Source: Streptomyces sp. NBC_00239 (GTDB taxonomy: Bacteria > Actinomycetota > Actinomycetes > Streptomycetales > Streptomycetaceae). From it: a DNA stretch of 64,000 nucleotides. Where the stretch lies: NCBI RefSeq assembly GCF_036194065.1, contig NZ_CP108095.1, positions 6,510,001 through 6,574,000 of the forward strand, given 5' to 3'. The translations under genes and the position numbers were made by a program. The notes beneath the pieces were generated by a model that made no database searches, had not been told where the DNA came from, and saw nothing but the letters and a program-made list of their open reading frames with translations. Shown one piece after another: positions 38,229 through 45,715 of the stretch (within the stretch, counting starts at the first letter, position 1; the number at the start of each line of letters is the position of its first letter).

Positions 38229-38240
38229 TGGTCCAGACCA
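38229..38240. promoter_or_regulatory. DasR-responsive-element-like palindrome
   Basis: TGGTCCAGACCA has perfect TGGTC/GACCA half-sites and differs from the core of the DasR consensus (TGGTCTAGACCA) at a single central base. It lies 161 bases upstream of the SGNH hydrolase start and 256 bases upstream of the permease start. DasR is the GntR-family repressor of GlcNAc and chitin genes in Streptomyces. Which gene it would control is open. Confidence 0.5.
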
Positions 38241-38302
38241 CGCATAGATCGAACGACCGTGCGCAACAAAGGACCATTCCGGACGGATGCGCGCAATGAT
38301 CG

Positions 38303-38328
38303 TGCATGAATATGCAAGGATGGTGCAT
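38303..38328. promoter_or_regulatory. ARG-box-like palindrome upstream of the cationic amino acid permease
   Basis: TGCATGAATATGCA is a perfect palindrome with a 4-base centre, followed by a third TGCAT at 38324-38328. TGAAT/ATGCA spacing recalls the ArgR (ARG box) sites of bacteria. Placement about 170-190 bases ahead of the permease start fits an operator. An Lrp-type site is an alternative, since an Lrp regulator gene lies next to the permease. Confidence 0.4.
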
Positions 38329-38496
38329 TACGGGCGGGAACCCCCAGCTCGTAGGCTCACTCGCTGTACGTGGAGTGGCGCGACCGCCCTGCTCGCGGTC
38401 CCCCCGGCTCGTCCCTGCCCTCGTCAGGTCCGGCCCCGCTCGGATCGTCGTGGTCGATGCCAACCCCCTCTCCCCGCAGTGATTAGGAGTCCCTTC

Positions 38497-40008
38497 GTGC
38501 TGGATCACGGCCAGGCGCCACCCGTTGCGCCCGCTTCGCCTGCTTCGTCCGCGACGCCGGGTGGCTCCCGTAATCCGCTGTTCCGGCGCAAGCCGGTCGA
38601 GCAGCTGGTGGCCGAGGGCGGCCAGGGTGACGGCGGAGCGCTCAAGCGCTCGCTCACCATGTGGCAGCTCACGATGATCAGCATCGGCGCCACCCTCGGC
38701 ACCGGCATCTTCGTGGTCCTGGGCGAGGCGACCCCGGTCGCCGGTCCGGCCGTCTGGATCGCCTTCATCGTCGCGGGCCTGACGGCGCTGTTCTCGGCGC
38801 TGTCGTACGCCGAGCTGGCCGGGTCCATACCGGTGTCGGGCTCCTCGTACTCGTACGCCTACGCCACCATGGGCGAGTTCGTCGCCTGGGTCTGCGGCTG
38901 GTGCCTGGTCCTGGAGTACGGCGTCTCGGTGGCCGCGGTGGCGGTCGGCTGGGGCGAATACCTCAACGAACTGCTCGACGGCACGATCGGGATCACCATC
39001 CCCGAGACGTTCTCGGCCCCGCTGGGCGAGGGCGGCTACATCAACGCCCCCGCGCTGGTCGTGGTGCTGCTCTGCATGGTCTTCCTGCTGCGCGGCGCCA
39101 AGGAGAGCGCCCGGGTGAACTCGATCATGGTCGGCGTCAAGATCGTCACGCTGGTGCTCTTCTGCGTCATCGGCTTCATGGGCATCAAGGCCGGCAACTA
39201 CACGCCGCTCGCCCCGCTCGGCGTCACGGCCATCAGCACCGCCGCCTCCATGCTGTTCTTCTCGTACATCGGCTTCGACGCGGCCTCCACGGCCGGCGAG
39301 GAAGCCAAGAACCCGAAGAAGGACCTGCCCCGCGCGATCATGCTCTCGCTGGTGATCGTCACCGCGCTGTACTGCCTGGTCGCCCTCGTCGCCGTCGGCG
39401 CCATGCCGTGGCAGGACTTCGAGGGCACCGACGCCGCGCTGGCCCAGATCATGGAAGACGTCACCGGCCACAGCTTCTGGAGCGTCGTCCTCGCCGCCGG
39501 CGCCGTCGTCGCCATCGCGAGCGTCGTCTTCGCCGTGCTCTACGGTCAGACCCGCATCCTGTTCGCGATGGCCCGCGACGGCCTGATGCCCAAGGTCTTC
39601 GCCAAGGTCGACCCGAAGAGCGGTACGCCGCGGATCAACACCGTCATCGTGTGCCTCTTCTGCGGCGTGCTGGCGGCCACCATCCCCCTCGGCGAGCTCG
39701 CGAACGCCACCAGCATCGGCACCCTCTTCGCATTCGGCCTGGTCAACGTGGCCGTCGTGATCCTGCGCTACACCCGCCCGGAGATGAACCGGACCTTCCG
39801 GGTCGCCCTGTTCCCGGTCACGCCCATCCTCGGCTTCCTCTTCTGCGGCTGGCTGATGTGGAAGCTGCCCGCCATCACCTGGGCGTACTTCGGTGGCTGG
39901 ATGGCGGTCGGGCTCGTGATCTACTTCCTGTACGGCATGCGCCGCTCCAGCCTGGCCACCGCCGCCGCCGATACCCTCGCGGTCATGGAGGCCGCCGAAG
40001 AGAAGTGA
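38497..40008 (+). CDS. APC-family amino acid permease, CAT (cationic amino acid transporter) type
   Basis: The 503-residue protein has a cytoplasmic N terminus of about 50 residues and then about 12 hydrophobic helices. It has the APC entry motif MISIGATLGTGIFVVLGE in helix 1, SYAELAGSIPVSGSSYSYAY in helices 2-3 and FFSYIGFDAASTAGEEAKNP in helix 6, a pattern shared with the CAT group. The GTG at 38497 follows TAGGAG. It precedes an Lrp regulator and a DavA/DavB-like pair, which agrees with uptake of lysine, arginine or a related amino acid. The substrate is inferred, not shown. Confidence 0.88.
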   Translation: MLDHGQAPPVAPASPASSATPGGSRNPLFRRKPVEQLVAEGGQGDGGALKRSLTMWQLTMISIGATLGTGIFVVLGEATPVAGPAVWIAFIVAGLTALFSALSYAELAGSIPVSGSSYSYAYATMGEFVAWVCGWCLVLEYGVSVAAVAVGWGEYLNELLDGTIGITIPETFSAPLGEGGYINAPALVVVLLCMVFLLRGAKESARVNSIMVGVKIVTLVLFCVIGFMGIKAGNYTPLAPLGVTAISTAASMLFFSYIGFDAASTAGEEAKNPKKDLPRAIMLSLVIVTALYCLVALVAVGAMPWQDFEGTDAALAQIMEDVTGHSFWSVVLAAGAVVAIASVVFAVLYGQTRILFAMARDGLMPKVFAKVDPKSGTPRINTVIVCLFCGVLAATIPLGELANATSIGTLFAFGLVNVAVVILRYTRPEMNRTFRVALFPVTPILGFLFCGWLMWKLPAITWAYFGGWMAVGLVIYFLYGMRRSSLATAAADTLAVMEAAEEK

Positions 40009-40018
40009 TCCACCCGCT

Positions 40019-40474
40019 GTGCGACTGAACGATCTCGACGAACGCATCGTCCACGCCCTCGCCGAGGACGCCCGCCGCTCCTACGCGGACATCGGCTCCG
40101 AGGTCGGCCTGTCCGCGCCCGCGGTCAAGCGGCGCGTGGACAGGCTGCGGGCCGAAGGGGCCATCACCGGCTTCACGGTCCGCGTCGACCCGGCCGCGAT
40201 GGGCTGGGAGACCGAGGGCTACATCGAGATGTACTGCCGCCACAACACCTCGCCGGACGACATCCGGCGCGGTCTGGAGCGCTACCCCGAGGTGGTGTCC
40301 GCGTCGACCGTCACCGGCGACGCGGACGCCCTCGTCCAGATCTTCGCCTCCGACATGCGGCACTTCGAACGCGTGCTGGAGCGGATCGCCGGCGAGCCGT
40401 TCGTGGAACGCACGAAGTCGGTGCTGGTCCTGTCACCGCTGCTGAGGCGCTTCACGTCGGGGGCTCCGGGCTAG
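40019..40474 (+). CDS. Lrp/AsnC-family transcriptional regulator
   Basis: The 151-residue protein has the N-terminal helix-turn-helix of the family (RLNDLDERIVHALAEDARRS, then GLSAPAVKRRVDRL) and the C-terminal RAM ligand-binding domain (RYPEVVSASTVTGDADALVQ). It starts at GTG 10 bases after the permease stop, so both are probably cotranscribed. Such regulators usually sense an amino acid handled by their neighbours, here probably the substrate of the permease and the DavAB-like enzymes. A terminator-like hairpin follows. Confidence 0.9.
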   Translation: MRLNDLDERIVHALAEDARRSYADIGSEVGLSAPAVKRRVDRLRAEGAITGFTVRVDPAAMGWETEGYIEMYCRHNTSPDDIRRGLERYPEVVSASTVTGDADALVQIFASDMRHFERVLERIAGEPFVERTKSVLVLSPLLRRFTSGAPG

Positions 40475-40492
40475 GCCTCATCCCCCCCTTTC

Positions 40493-40523
40493 CCCGCCCC
40501 GCGCCCTGCGGCGGCGGGGCGGG
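40493..40523 (+). terminator. hairpin after the Lrp-type regulator gene
   Basis: CCCGCCCCGC (40493-40502) pairs exactly with GCGGGGCGGG (40514-40523) over an 11-base loop, 18 bases after the regulator stop. It suggests the downstream amidase gene has its own promoter. Confidence 0.6.
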
Positions 40524-40571
40524 TGGTGTCCTGTGGACGGGACCACGGAGGCGCCCGCCGGCGGAGCCGGA

Positions 40572-40612
40572 CAACGAATCGACGTTTCGGGCGTGAAACG
40601 CGCAACGAATCG
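40572..40612. promoter_or_regulatory. symmetric repeat cluster (operator candidate) upstream of the amidase gene
   Basis: Two exact direct repeats CAACGAATCG (40572-40581 and 40603-40612) flank an inverted repeat CGTTTC (40583-40588) and GAAACG (40595-40600). TTGTCC (40638-40643) and TACGGT (40662-40667), 18 bases apart, could be the promoter just downstream. The layout is typical of a regulator binding as a multimer, such as the neighbouring Lrp-type protein. Confidence 0.55.
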
Positions 40613-40710
40613 TTCGGCAGAGCGCAATGGTCGCGCCTTGTCCGGGTCCGAGGGTGCACCGTACGGTCTAAAGGTCCCCACAAAACCCCCTCACGCCTCA
40701 GAGGTCGCTC

Positions 40711-41508
40711 ATGCCCCAGCTGCGCACCGCACTGCTTCAGAGCTCCGGACGGCTCGGTGACGTCGCCGAGAACCTGAAGGTGCTCGAACAGGCGGCCGAG
40801 CGCGCCGCGGGTGCCGGTGCCGGGCTGCTCGTGAGCCCGGAGATGTTCCTCACCGGGTACGCGATCGGCGAGGACGTGCCGCGACTGGCCGAGGCGAACG
40901 ACGGCATGTCCGCGCGGGCGATCGGCGAGATCGCGCGCCGCCACGGGATCGCCGTGCTGTACGGCTACCCGGAGCGCGACGGCGAGGACGTGTACAACTC
41001 GGCGCAGCTCATCGGCGCCGACGGGGTCCAGCTCGCGAACTACCGCAAGACGCACCTGTTCGGCTGCTTCGAGCAGGACAGCTTCGTGGCCGGCGAGGTG
41101 CCCGTCGTCCAGGCCGAGCTCGGCGGGCTCACCGTCGGGATCATGATCTGCTACGACGTCGAGTTCCCGGAGAACGTCCGCGCCCACGCGCTGGCCGGTA
41201 CCGATCTGCTGGTGGTGCCCACCGCGCAGATGCACCCGTTCCAGTTCGTCGCCGAGCAGCTCGTCCCGGTACGGGCCTTCGAGAGCCAGATGTACATCGC
41301 GTACGTCAACCGGACCGGTCCGGAGGGTGAGTTCGAGTTCGTCGGGCTGAGCTGTCTGGCCAGCCCCGACGGGGTCACCCGGACCCGCGCCGGACGCGGG
41401 GAGGAAATGGTGTTCGGCGAGGTCGACCCGCAGCTGCTGGCCGCCTCGCGGGAGAACAACCCGTACCTGCGCGACCGCAGGCCCGGGCTCTACGCCTCGC
41501 TCGTCTGA
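40711..41508 (+). CDS. carbon-nitrogen hydrolase, DavA (5-aminovaleramidase)-like
   Basis: The 265-residue nitrilase-superfamily enzyme has the Glu-Lys-Cys triad at E44 (VSPEMFLTGY), K113 (ANYRKTHLFG) and C147 (IMICYDVEFPEN). Length and sequence resemble Pseudomonas DavA, which hydrolyses 5-aminovaleramide to 5-aminovalerate. The next gene encodes a DavB-like 2-monooxygenase that would produce such an amide. In Streptomyces, arginine is known to be broken down similarly through 4-guanidinobutyramide, so that amide is an equal candidate. It has its own operator-like upstream region. Confidence 0.87.
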   Translation: MPQLRTALLQSSGRLGDVAENLKVLEQAAERAAGAGAGLLVSPEMFLTGYAIGEDVPRLAEANDGMSARAIGEIARRHGIAVLYGYPERDGEDVYNSAQLIGADGVQLANYRKTHLFGCFEQDSFVAGEVPVVQAELGGLTVGIMICYDVEFPENVRAHALAGTDLLVVPTAQMHPFQFVAEQLVPVRAFESQMYIAYVNRTGPEGEFEFVGLSCLASPDGVTRTRAGRGEEMVFGEVDPQLLAASRENNPYLRDRRPGLYASLV

Positions 41509-41569
41509 CCCACCCCCGCCCCCCTCCGCCGTCTTCCGCCCTCCCCTGCCCGCAAGGAGCCGTACCCCC

Positions 41570-43264
41570 ATGACGTCCACGGTCCCCACCGCTGTCCCGC
41601 ACACCGACGGCCAGCCGCCGATCACGATGTTCGGCCCGGACTTCCCGTACGCGTACGACGACTTCCTGGCCCACCCGGCCGGTCTCGGGCAGATACCCGC
41701 GACCGAGCACGGCGCCGAGGTCGCGGTCATCGGCGGTGGCCTGTCCGGGATCATCTCGGCGTACGAGCTCATGAAGATGGGCCTCAAGCCCGTCGTGTAC
41801 GAGGCGGACCAGATCGGCGGGCGGCTGCGGACCGTCGGCTTCGAGGGGCCGGAGGCCGGCGAGCTGATCGCGGAGATGGGCGCGATGCGCTTCCCGCCGT
41901 CCTCGACCGCGCTGCAGCACTACATCGACCTGGTCGGCCTGAAGACCGAGCCGTTCCCGAACCCGCTGGCCGAGGCCACGCCGTCGACGGTCGTCGACCT
42001 CAAGGGCGAGACGCACTACGCCGAGACCATCGCCGACCTCCCGCAGGTCTACCGCGACGTGTCCGCCGCGTGGAACGCCTGCCTCGACGAGGGCGCCGAC
42101 TTCTCCGACATGAACACCGCGATGCGCGAGCGGGACGTCCCGCGCATCCGCGAGATCTGGGCGAAGCTCGTCGAGAAGCTCGACGACGAGACCTTCTACG
42201 GGTTCCTCTGCAAGTCGGAGGCCTTCAAGTCCTTCCGGCACCGCGAGATCTTCGGCCAGGTCGGCTTCGGCACCGGCGGCTGGGACACCGACTTCCCGAA
42301 CTCCATCCTGGAGATCCTCCGCGTCGTCTACACCGAGGCCGACGACCACCACCGCGGCATCGTGGGCGGCTCGCAGCAGCTGCCGCTGCGGATGTGGGAG
42401 CGCGAGCCGGAGAAGATCGTCCACTGGGCCCAGGGCACCTCGCTGTCCTCCCTGCACGACGGCACCCCGCGCCCGGCGGTGACCCGCCTGCACCGCACGG
42501 CCGGCAACCGCATCACCGTCACCGACGCCTCCGGCGACATCCGCACCTACCGCGCGGCGATCTTCACCGCGCAGTCGTGGATGCTGCTGTCCAAGATCGA
42601 GTGCGACGACACGCTGTTCCCGATCGACCACTGGACGGCGATGGAGCGCACCCACTACATGGAGAGCTCGAAGCTCTTCGTCCCGGTGGACCGCCCGTTC
42701 TGGCTGGACAAGGACGAGGAGACCGGCCGTGACGTGATGAGCATGACGCTCACCGACCGGATGACGCGCGGTACGTACCTCCTCGACAACGGGCCGGACA
42801 AGCCCGCCGTCATCTGCCTGTCGTACACCTGGTGCGACGACAGCCTGAAGTGGCTGCCGCTGTCCGCGAGCGAGCGGATGGAGGTCATGCTCAAGTCGCT
42901 GGGCGAGATCTACCCCAAGGTCGACATCCGCCGTCACATCATCGGCAACCCGGTGACCGTGAGCTGGGAGAACGAGCCCTACTTCATGGGCGCGTTCAAG
43001 GCGAACCTGCCGGGCCACTACCGGTACCAGCGCCGCCTGTTCACCCACTTCATGCAGGACCGGCTGCCCGAGGACAAGCGCGGCATCTTCCTCGCCGGCG
43101 ACGACATCTCGTGGACGGCGGGCTGGGCCGAGGGCGCCGTGCAGACCGCGCTGAACGCCGTGTGGGGCGTCATGCACCACTTCGGCGGCGCCACCGACGC
43201 CACCAACCCCGGCCCCGGTGACCTCTACGACGAGATCGCCCCGGTCGAGCTGCCCGAGGACTGA
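41570..43264 (+). CDS. FAD-dependent amino acid 2-monooxygenase, DavB-like (lysine/arginine type)
   Basis: Flavin monoamine oxidase-family enzyme, 564 residues. It has FAD motif VAVIGGGLSGIISAYEL (Gly55-Gly60) with ribose-binding Glu79, GGRLRT and a C-terminal FAD segment ISWTAGWAEGAVQTALNAVW. Blocks such as ITMFGPDFPYAYDDF, EMGAMRFP and GQVGFGTGGWDTDFPNS align, from memory, with Pseudomonas putida lysine 2-monooxygenase DavB (about 560 residues). That enzyme decarboxylates and oxidises an amino acid to the next shorter amide. Placement 61 bases after the DavA-like amidase supports this reaction. Lysine, arginine and tryptophan are all possible substrates by family. Confidence 0.88.
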   Translation: MTSTVPTAVPHTDGQPPITMFGPDFPYAYDDFLAHPAGLGQIPATEHGAEVAVIGGGLSGIISAYELMKMGLKPVVYEADQIGGRLRTVGFEGPEAGELIAEMGAMRFPPSSTALQHYIDLVGLKTEPFPNPLAEATPSTVVDLKGETHYAETIADLPQVYRDVSAAWNACLDEGADFSDMNTAMRERDVPRIREIWAKLVEKLDDETFYGFLCKSEAFKSFRHREIFGQVGFGTGGWDTDFPNSILEILRVVYTEADDHHRGIVGGSQQLPLRMWEREPEKIVHWAQGTSLSSLHDGTPRPAVTRLHRTAGNRITVTDASGDIRTYRAAIFTAQSWMLLSKIECDDTLFPIDHWTAMERTHYMESSKLFVPVDRPFWLDKDEETGRDVMSMTLTDRMTRGTYLLDNGPDKPAVICLSYTWCDDSLKWLPLSASERMEVMLKSLGEIYPKVDIRRHIIGNPVTVSWENEPYFMGAFKANLPGHYRYQRRLFTHFMQDRLPEDKRGIFLAGDDISWTAGWAEGAVQTALNAVWGVMHHFGGATDATNPGPGDLYDEIAPVELPED

Positions 43265-43280
43265 GTCCCGGCCCCGGATC

Positions 43281-43322
43281 CGGGCCGTCACCGCGCGCAG
43301 GAGCCTGCGCGGTGGCGGCCCG
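43281..43322 (+). terminator. imperfect hairpin after the 2-monooxygenase gene
   Basis: A GCGCAGG/CCTGCGC core with flanking GGGCCG...CGGCCC pairing forms an imperfect stem 16 bases after the stop. It lies between convergent genes. Confidence 0.5.
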
Positions 43323-43404
43323 TTCCCGTGCCCGGAGCCGATCGGCCCGATTCCGGTGACCTGAGCCGGCGGCCGCGGTCACGGCCCGGAGGCGGCGCCC
43401 GGCG

Positions 43405-44067
43405 TCAGCGGGAGCGCTGCGCGGGGACCAGGAGGCAGCGGCCCACCAGGCCCACGCCGGAGTCCAGCGACGAGGCGAACTCCTCGGCCAGGTCGGGGGA
43501 GCCGCGCAGGGTCCACAGCAGGCGGGCCGCGGCCCAGGCGCCGTCGCGGGCGCGCTGCAGGCTCCACGAGCCGAGCAGGTGCGTCAGAGGGTCGGCGATC
43601 TCCAGGAGGTCGGGCCCGGGCATCAGCTCCTCGCGGATCCGCTCCTCCAGCGTGATCAGGGTCTCGCCGACCTGGTCGAAGTCCCGTTCCAGGCCCGGCG
43701 GATCGATGCGCAGCGCGTGACAGGTGGAGACCACGGCGAGGGCGAGGTCGTGGCCGATGTGCGCGTTGATGCCCGCCAGGGCGTGCTGGAGCGGCCGGAC
43801 GCCGGGATGGCGGCGGTACTGGAACAGCGGCCGCCAGCAGGCGGGGGTGCGGTGGCCCTCGGCGGCGGCCTCCACCGCCGAGAGGTAGCGGTCGGCGAAC
43901 CGGGCCGCGAGGGTCGCGGCCGTGCGGCGGACCGGGAACTCGCCGGTCGTGATCCGCCGTTGCAGTTCCTCGGTCACCGCCAGGTACACGCGGTTGAAGA
44001 CCGCCACGCCGTCGTGCGGAGGCAGCCGTTCGTCGAGGGCGCGCATCCGCGCGAGTACGGCATCCAT
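43405..44067 (-). CDS. DUF5995 family protein, function unknown
   Basis: The 220-residue helical protein has VAVFNRVYLAVTEELQRRI, FADRYLSAVEAA and HALAGINAHIGHDLALAVVS. The conserved His-containing segment (NAHIGHDLA) is the mark of DUF5995, a family common in actinobacteria. It has no signal peptide and no transmembrane segment. The His/Asp-rich pattern could bind a metal, but no reaction is known. It is convergent with the 2-monooxygenase gene. Confidence 0.75.
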   Translation of the reverse strand: MDAVLARMRALDERLPPHDGVAVFNRVYLAVTEELQRRITTGEFPVRRTAATLAARFADRYLSAVEAAAEGHRTPACWRPLFQYRRHPGVRPLQHALAGINAHIGHDLALAVVSTCHALRIDPPGLERDFDQVGETLITLEERIREELMPGPDLLEIADPLTHLLGSWSLQRARDGAWAAARLLWTLRGSPDLAEEFASSLDSGVGLVGRCLLVPAQRSR

Positions 44068-44190
44068 GCACGCAGGTTCGCAGCAGACGGCCCCGGTACG
44101 GGGAACTTGGCGGCGCGCTTCCCCGGTTCGGGCGAATGTGCGGAACCGCCCCTTGCCCGCCCCGCCTCCCGGGGCCGCGCGGGGTGGTCG

Positions 44191-44265
44191 GGCCGGGCGG
44201 TCAGGCCGGGCAGTCGGGCGGGGCGGTCGGGCCGGCGGGGCGTTCCCGCGGGCCGGGCGGTCAGG
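44191..44265. repeat. 15-bp direct repeat at the 3' end of the UraA-type gene
   Basis: GGCCGGGCGGTCAGG occurs at 44191-44205 and 44251-44265, exactly 60 bases apart. The second copy spans the stop codon of the permease gene on the minus strand. The DNA between is built from similar GGGCGGTC units, so this looks like an expanded low-complexity tract. Confidence 0.65.
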
Positions 44266-45649
44266 ACGGGTCGCGGTCGGCGGCGTCGTAGGCGGAGGTG
44301 CCGGAGTCCAGGAGGGGTTCCTGTTCCTTCAGGTGGGCCGGGGCGAAGAACCGCAGGGCGTGGTAGCCGGTGATGACCACGATGGTGCCGAGCGCGATGC
44401 CGCCGAGCTCGAAGTTGTCGGAGATCTGCAGCTTGACCCCGCCGACGCCGATGATGATGCCCGCCGCGGCCGGCACCAGGTTCAGCGGATTGCGCAGGTC
44501 CACCCGGCCGTTCAGCCAGATCTGGGCGCCGAGCAGGCCGATCATGCCGTACAGGATGACGGTGATGCCGCCGAGGACGCCGCCCGGGATCGCGGCGACC
44601 ACCGCGCCGAACTTGGGGCAGAGGCCGAAGAGCAGGGCGAAGCCGGCGGCCGCCCAGTACGCGGCGGTCGAGTAGACCCGGGTCGCGGCCATCACGCCGA
44701 TGTTCTCGGAGTACGTGGTGTTCGGCGGCCCGCCCAGCGCGGTCGAGAGCATCGAGGCCGCGCCGTCGGCGGCGATCGCGGTGCCCAGCTTGTCGTCGAG
44801 GGGGTCGCCGGTCATCTCGCCGACGGCCTTCACGTGGCCGGCGTTCTCGGCGATCAGGGCGATCACCACGGGCAGGGCGACCAGGATGGCCGACCACTCG
44901 AACGCCGGCGCGTGGAAGGACGGCAGGCCGATCCAGTCGGCTTCGGCGACGCCCGAGAGGTCCAGGCGCCAGTGGTCGACGGCCTCCGGGCCGCCCAGCG
45001 GCGAATGGATCCTGCCGAAGATCCGGTCGAACAGCCAGGAGATCCCGTACCCGAAGACCAGGCCGAGGAAGATCGCGATGCGGGACCAGAACCCGCGCAG
45101 GCAGACCACCGCGAGGCCGGTGAACAGCATGGTCAGCAGGGCCGTCCACTGGTCCTGCGGCCAGTAGGTGGACGCGGTGACCGGGGCGAGGTTGAAGCCG
45201 ATCAGCATCACGACGGCGCCCGTGACCACCGGCGGCATCGCCGCGTGGATGATGCGGGCGCCGAAGCGCTGCACGGCCAGACCGGACAGCAGGAGCGCGC
45301 CGCCGACCACGAACACCGCGCCGGTGACGGTCGCGCTGTCGCCGCCGGAGGCCCGGATCGCCGCGGCCACGCCGACGAAGGAGAGCGAACAGCCCAGGTA
45401 GGACGGGATCCGGCCGCGGGTGGCGAGCAGGAAGATGGCCGTCGCGATGCCGGACATCATGATGGCGAGGTTCGGGTCCAGGCCCATCAGGACCGGGGCC
45501 ACGAAGCTGGCGCCGAACATGGCCACGACGTGCTGGGCGCCGAGCCCCGCGGTCCGCGGCCACGACAGCCGCTCGTCCGGCCGCACCACCGCTCCGGGGG
45601 CGGGGGTCCGCCCGTCGCCGTGCAGGGTCCAGCCCACGCCGAGGCGCAT
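44261..45649 (-). CDS. NCS2/UraA-type nucleobase permease (probable uracil transporter)
   Basis: The 462-residue protein has about 12-14 hydrophobic segments. It shows the NCS2 signatures QHVVAMFGASFVAPVLMG near the N terminus, IALIAENAGHVKAV and GGPPNTTYSENIGVMAATRV, the last being typical of uracil permeases. The ATG at 45649 follows ACGGAG. It would bring in uracil for salvage through PyrR or a uracil phosphoribosyltransferase. It is separated by 66 bases from the MFS gene on the same strand. Confidence 0.9.
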   Translation of the reverse strand: MRLGVGWTLHGDGRTPAPGAVVRPDERLSWPRTAGLGAQHVVAMFGASFVAPVLMGLDPNLAIMMSGIATAIFLLATRGRIPSYLGCSLSFVGVAAAIRASGGDSATVTGAVFVVGGALLLSGLAVQRFGARIIHAAMPPVVTGAVVMLIGFNLAPVTASTYWPQDQWTALLTMLFTGLAVVCLRGFWSRIAIFLGLVFGYGISWLFDRIFGRIHSPLGGPEAVDHWRLDLSGVAEADWIGLPSFHAPAFEWSAILVALPVVIALIAENAGHVKAVGEMTGDPLDDKLGTAIAADGAASMLSTALGGPPNTTYSENIGVMAATRVYSTAAYWAAAGFALLFGLCPKFGAVVAAIPGGVLGGITVILYGMIGLLGAQIWLNGRVDLRNPLNLVPAAAGIIIGVGGVKLQISDNFELGGIALGTIVVITGYHALRFFAPAHLKEQEPLLDSGTSAYDAADRDPS

Positions 45650-45715
45650 GTTCCACTCCGTTTCGCCGGTCGTATGGGGCCGCGGCGCGGCCAGCCGTAT
45701 CCTACGGTCGGATTC

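Larger units (their letters stand above)
38069..38496. other. 428-base divergent regulatory region between the SGNH hydrolase and permease genes
   Basis: No gene is supported. It holds a dre-like palindrome (38229-38240), an AT-rich patch with a TGCAT/ATGCA palindrome (38303-38328) and TAGGAG (38484-38489) as the permease ribosome binding site. The stretch 38330-38480 is C-rich and without visible structure. Confidence 0.6.
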
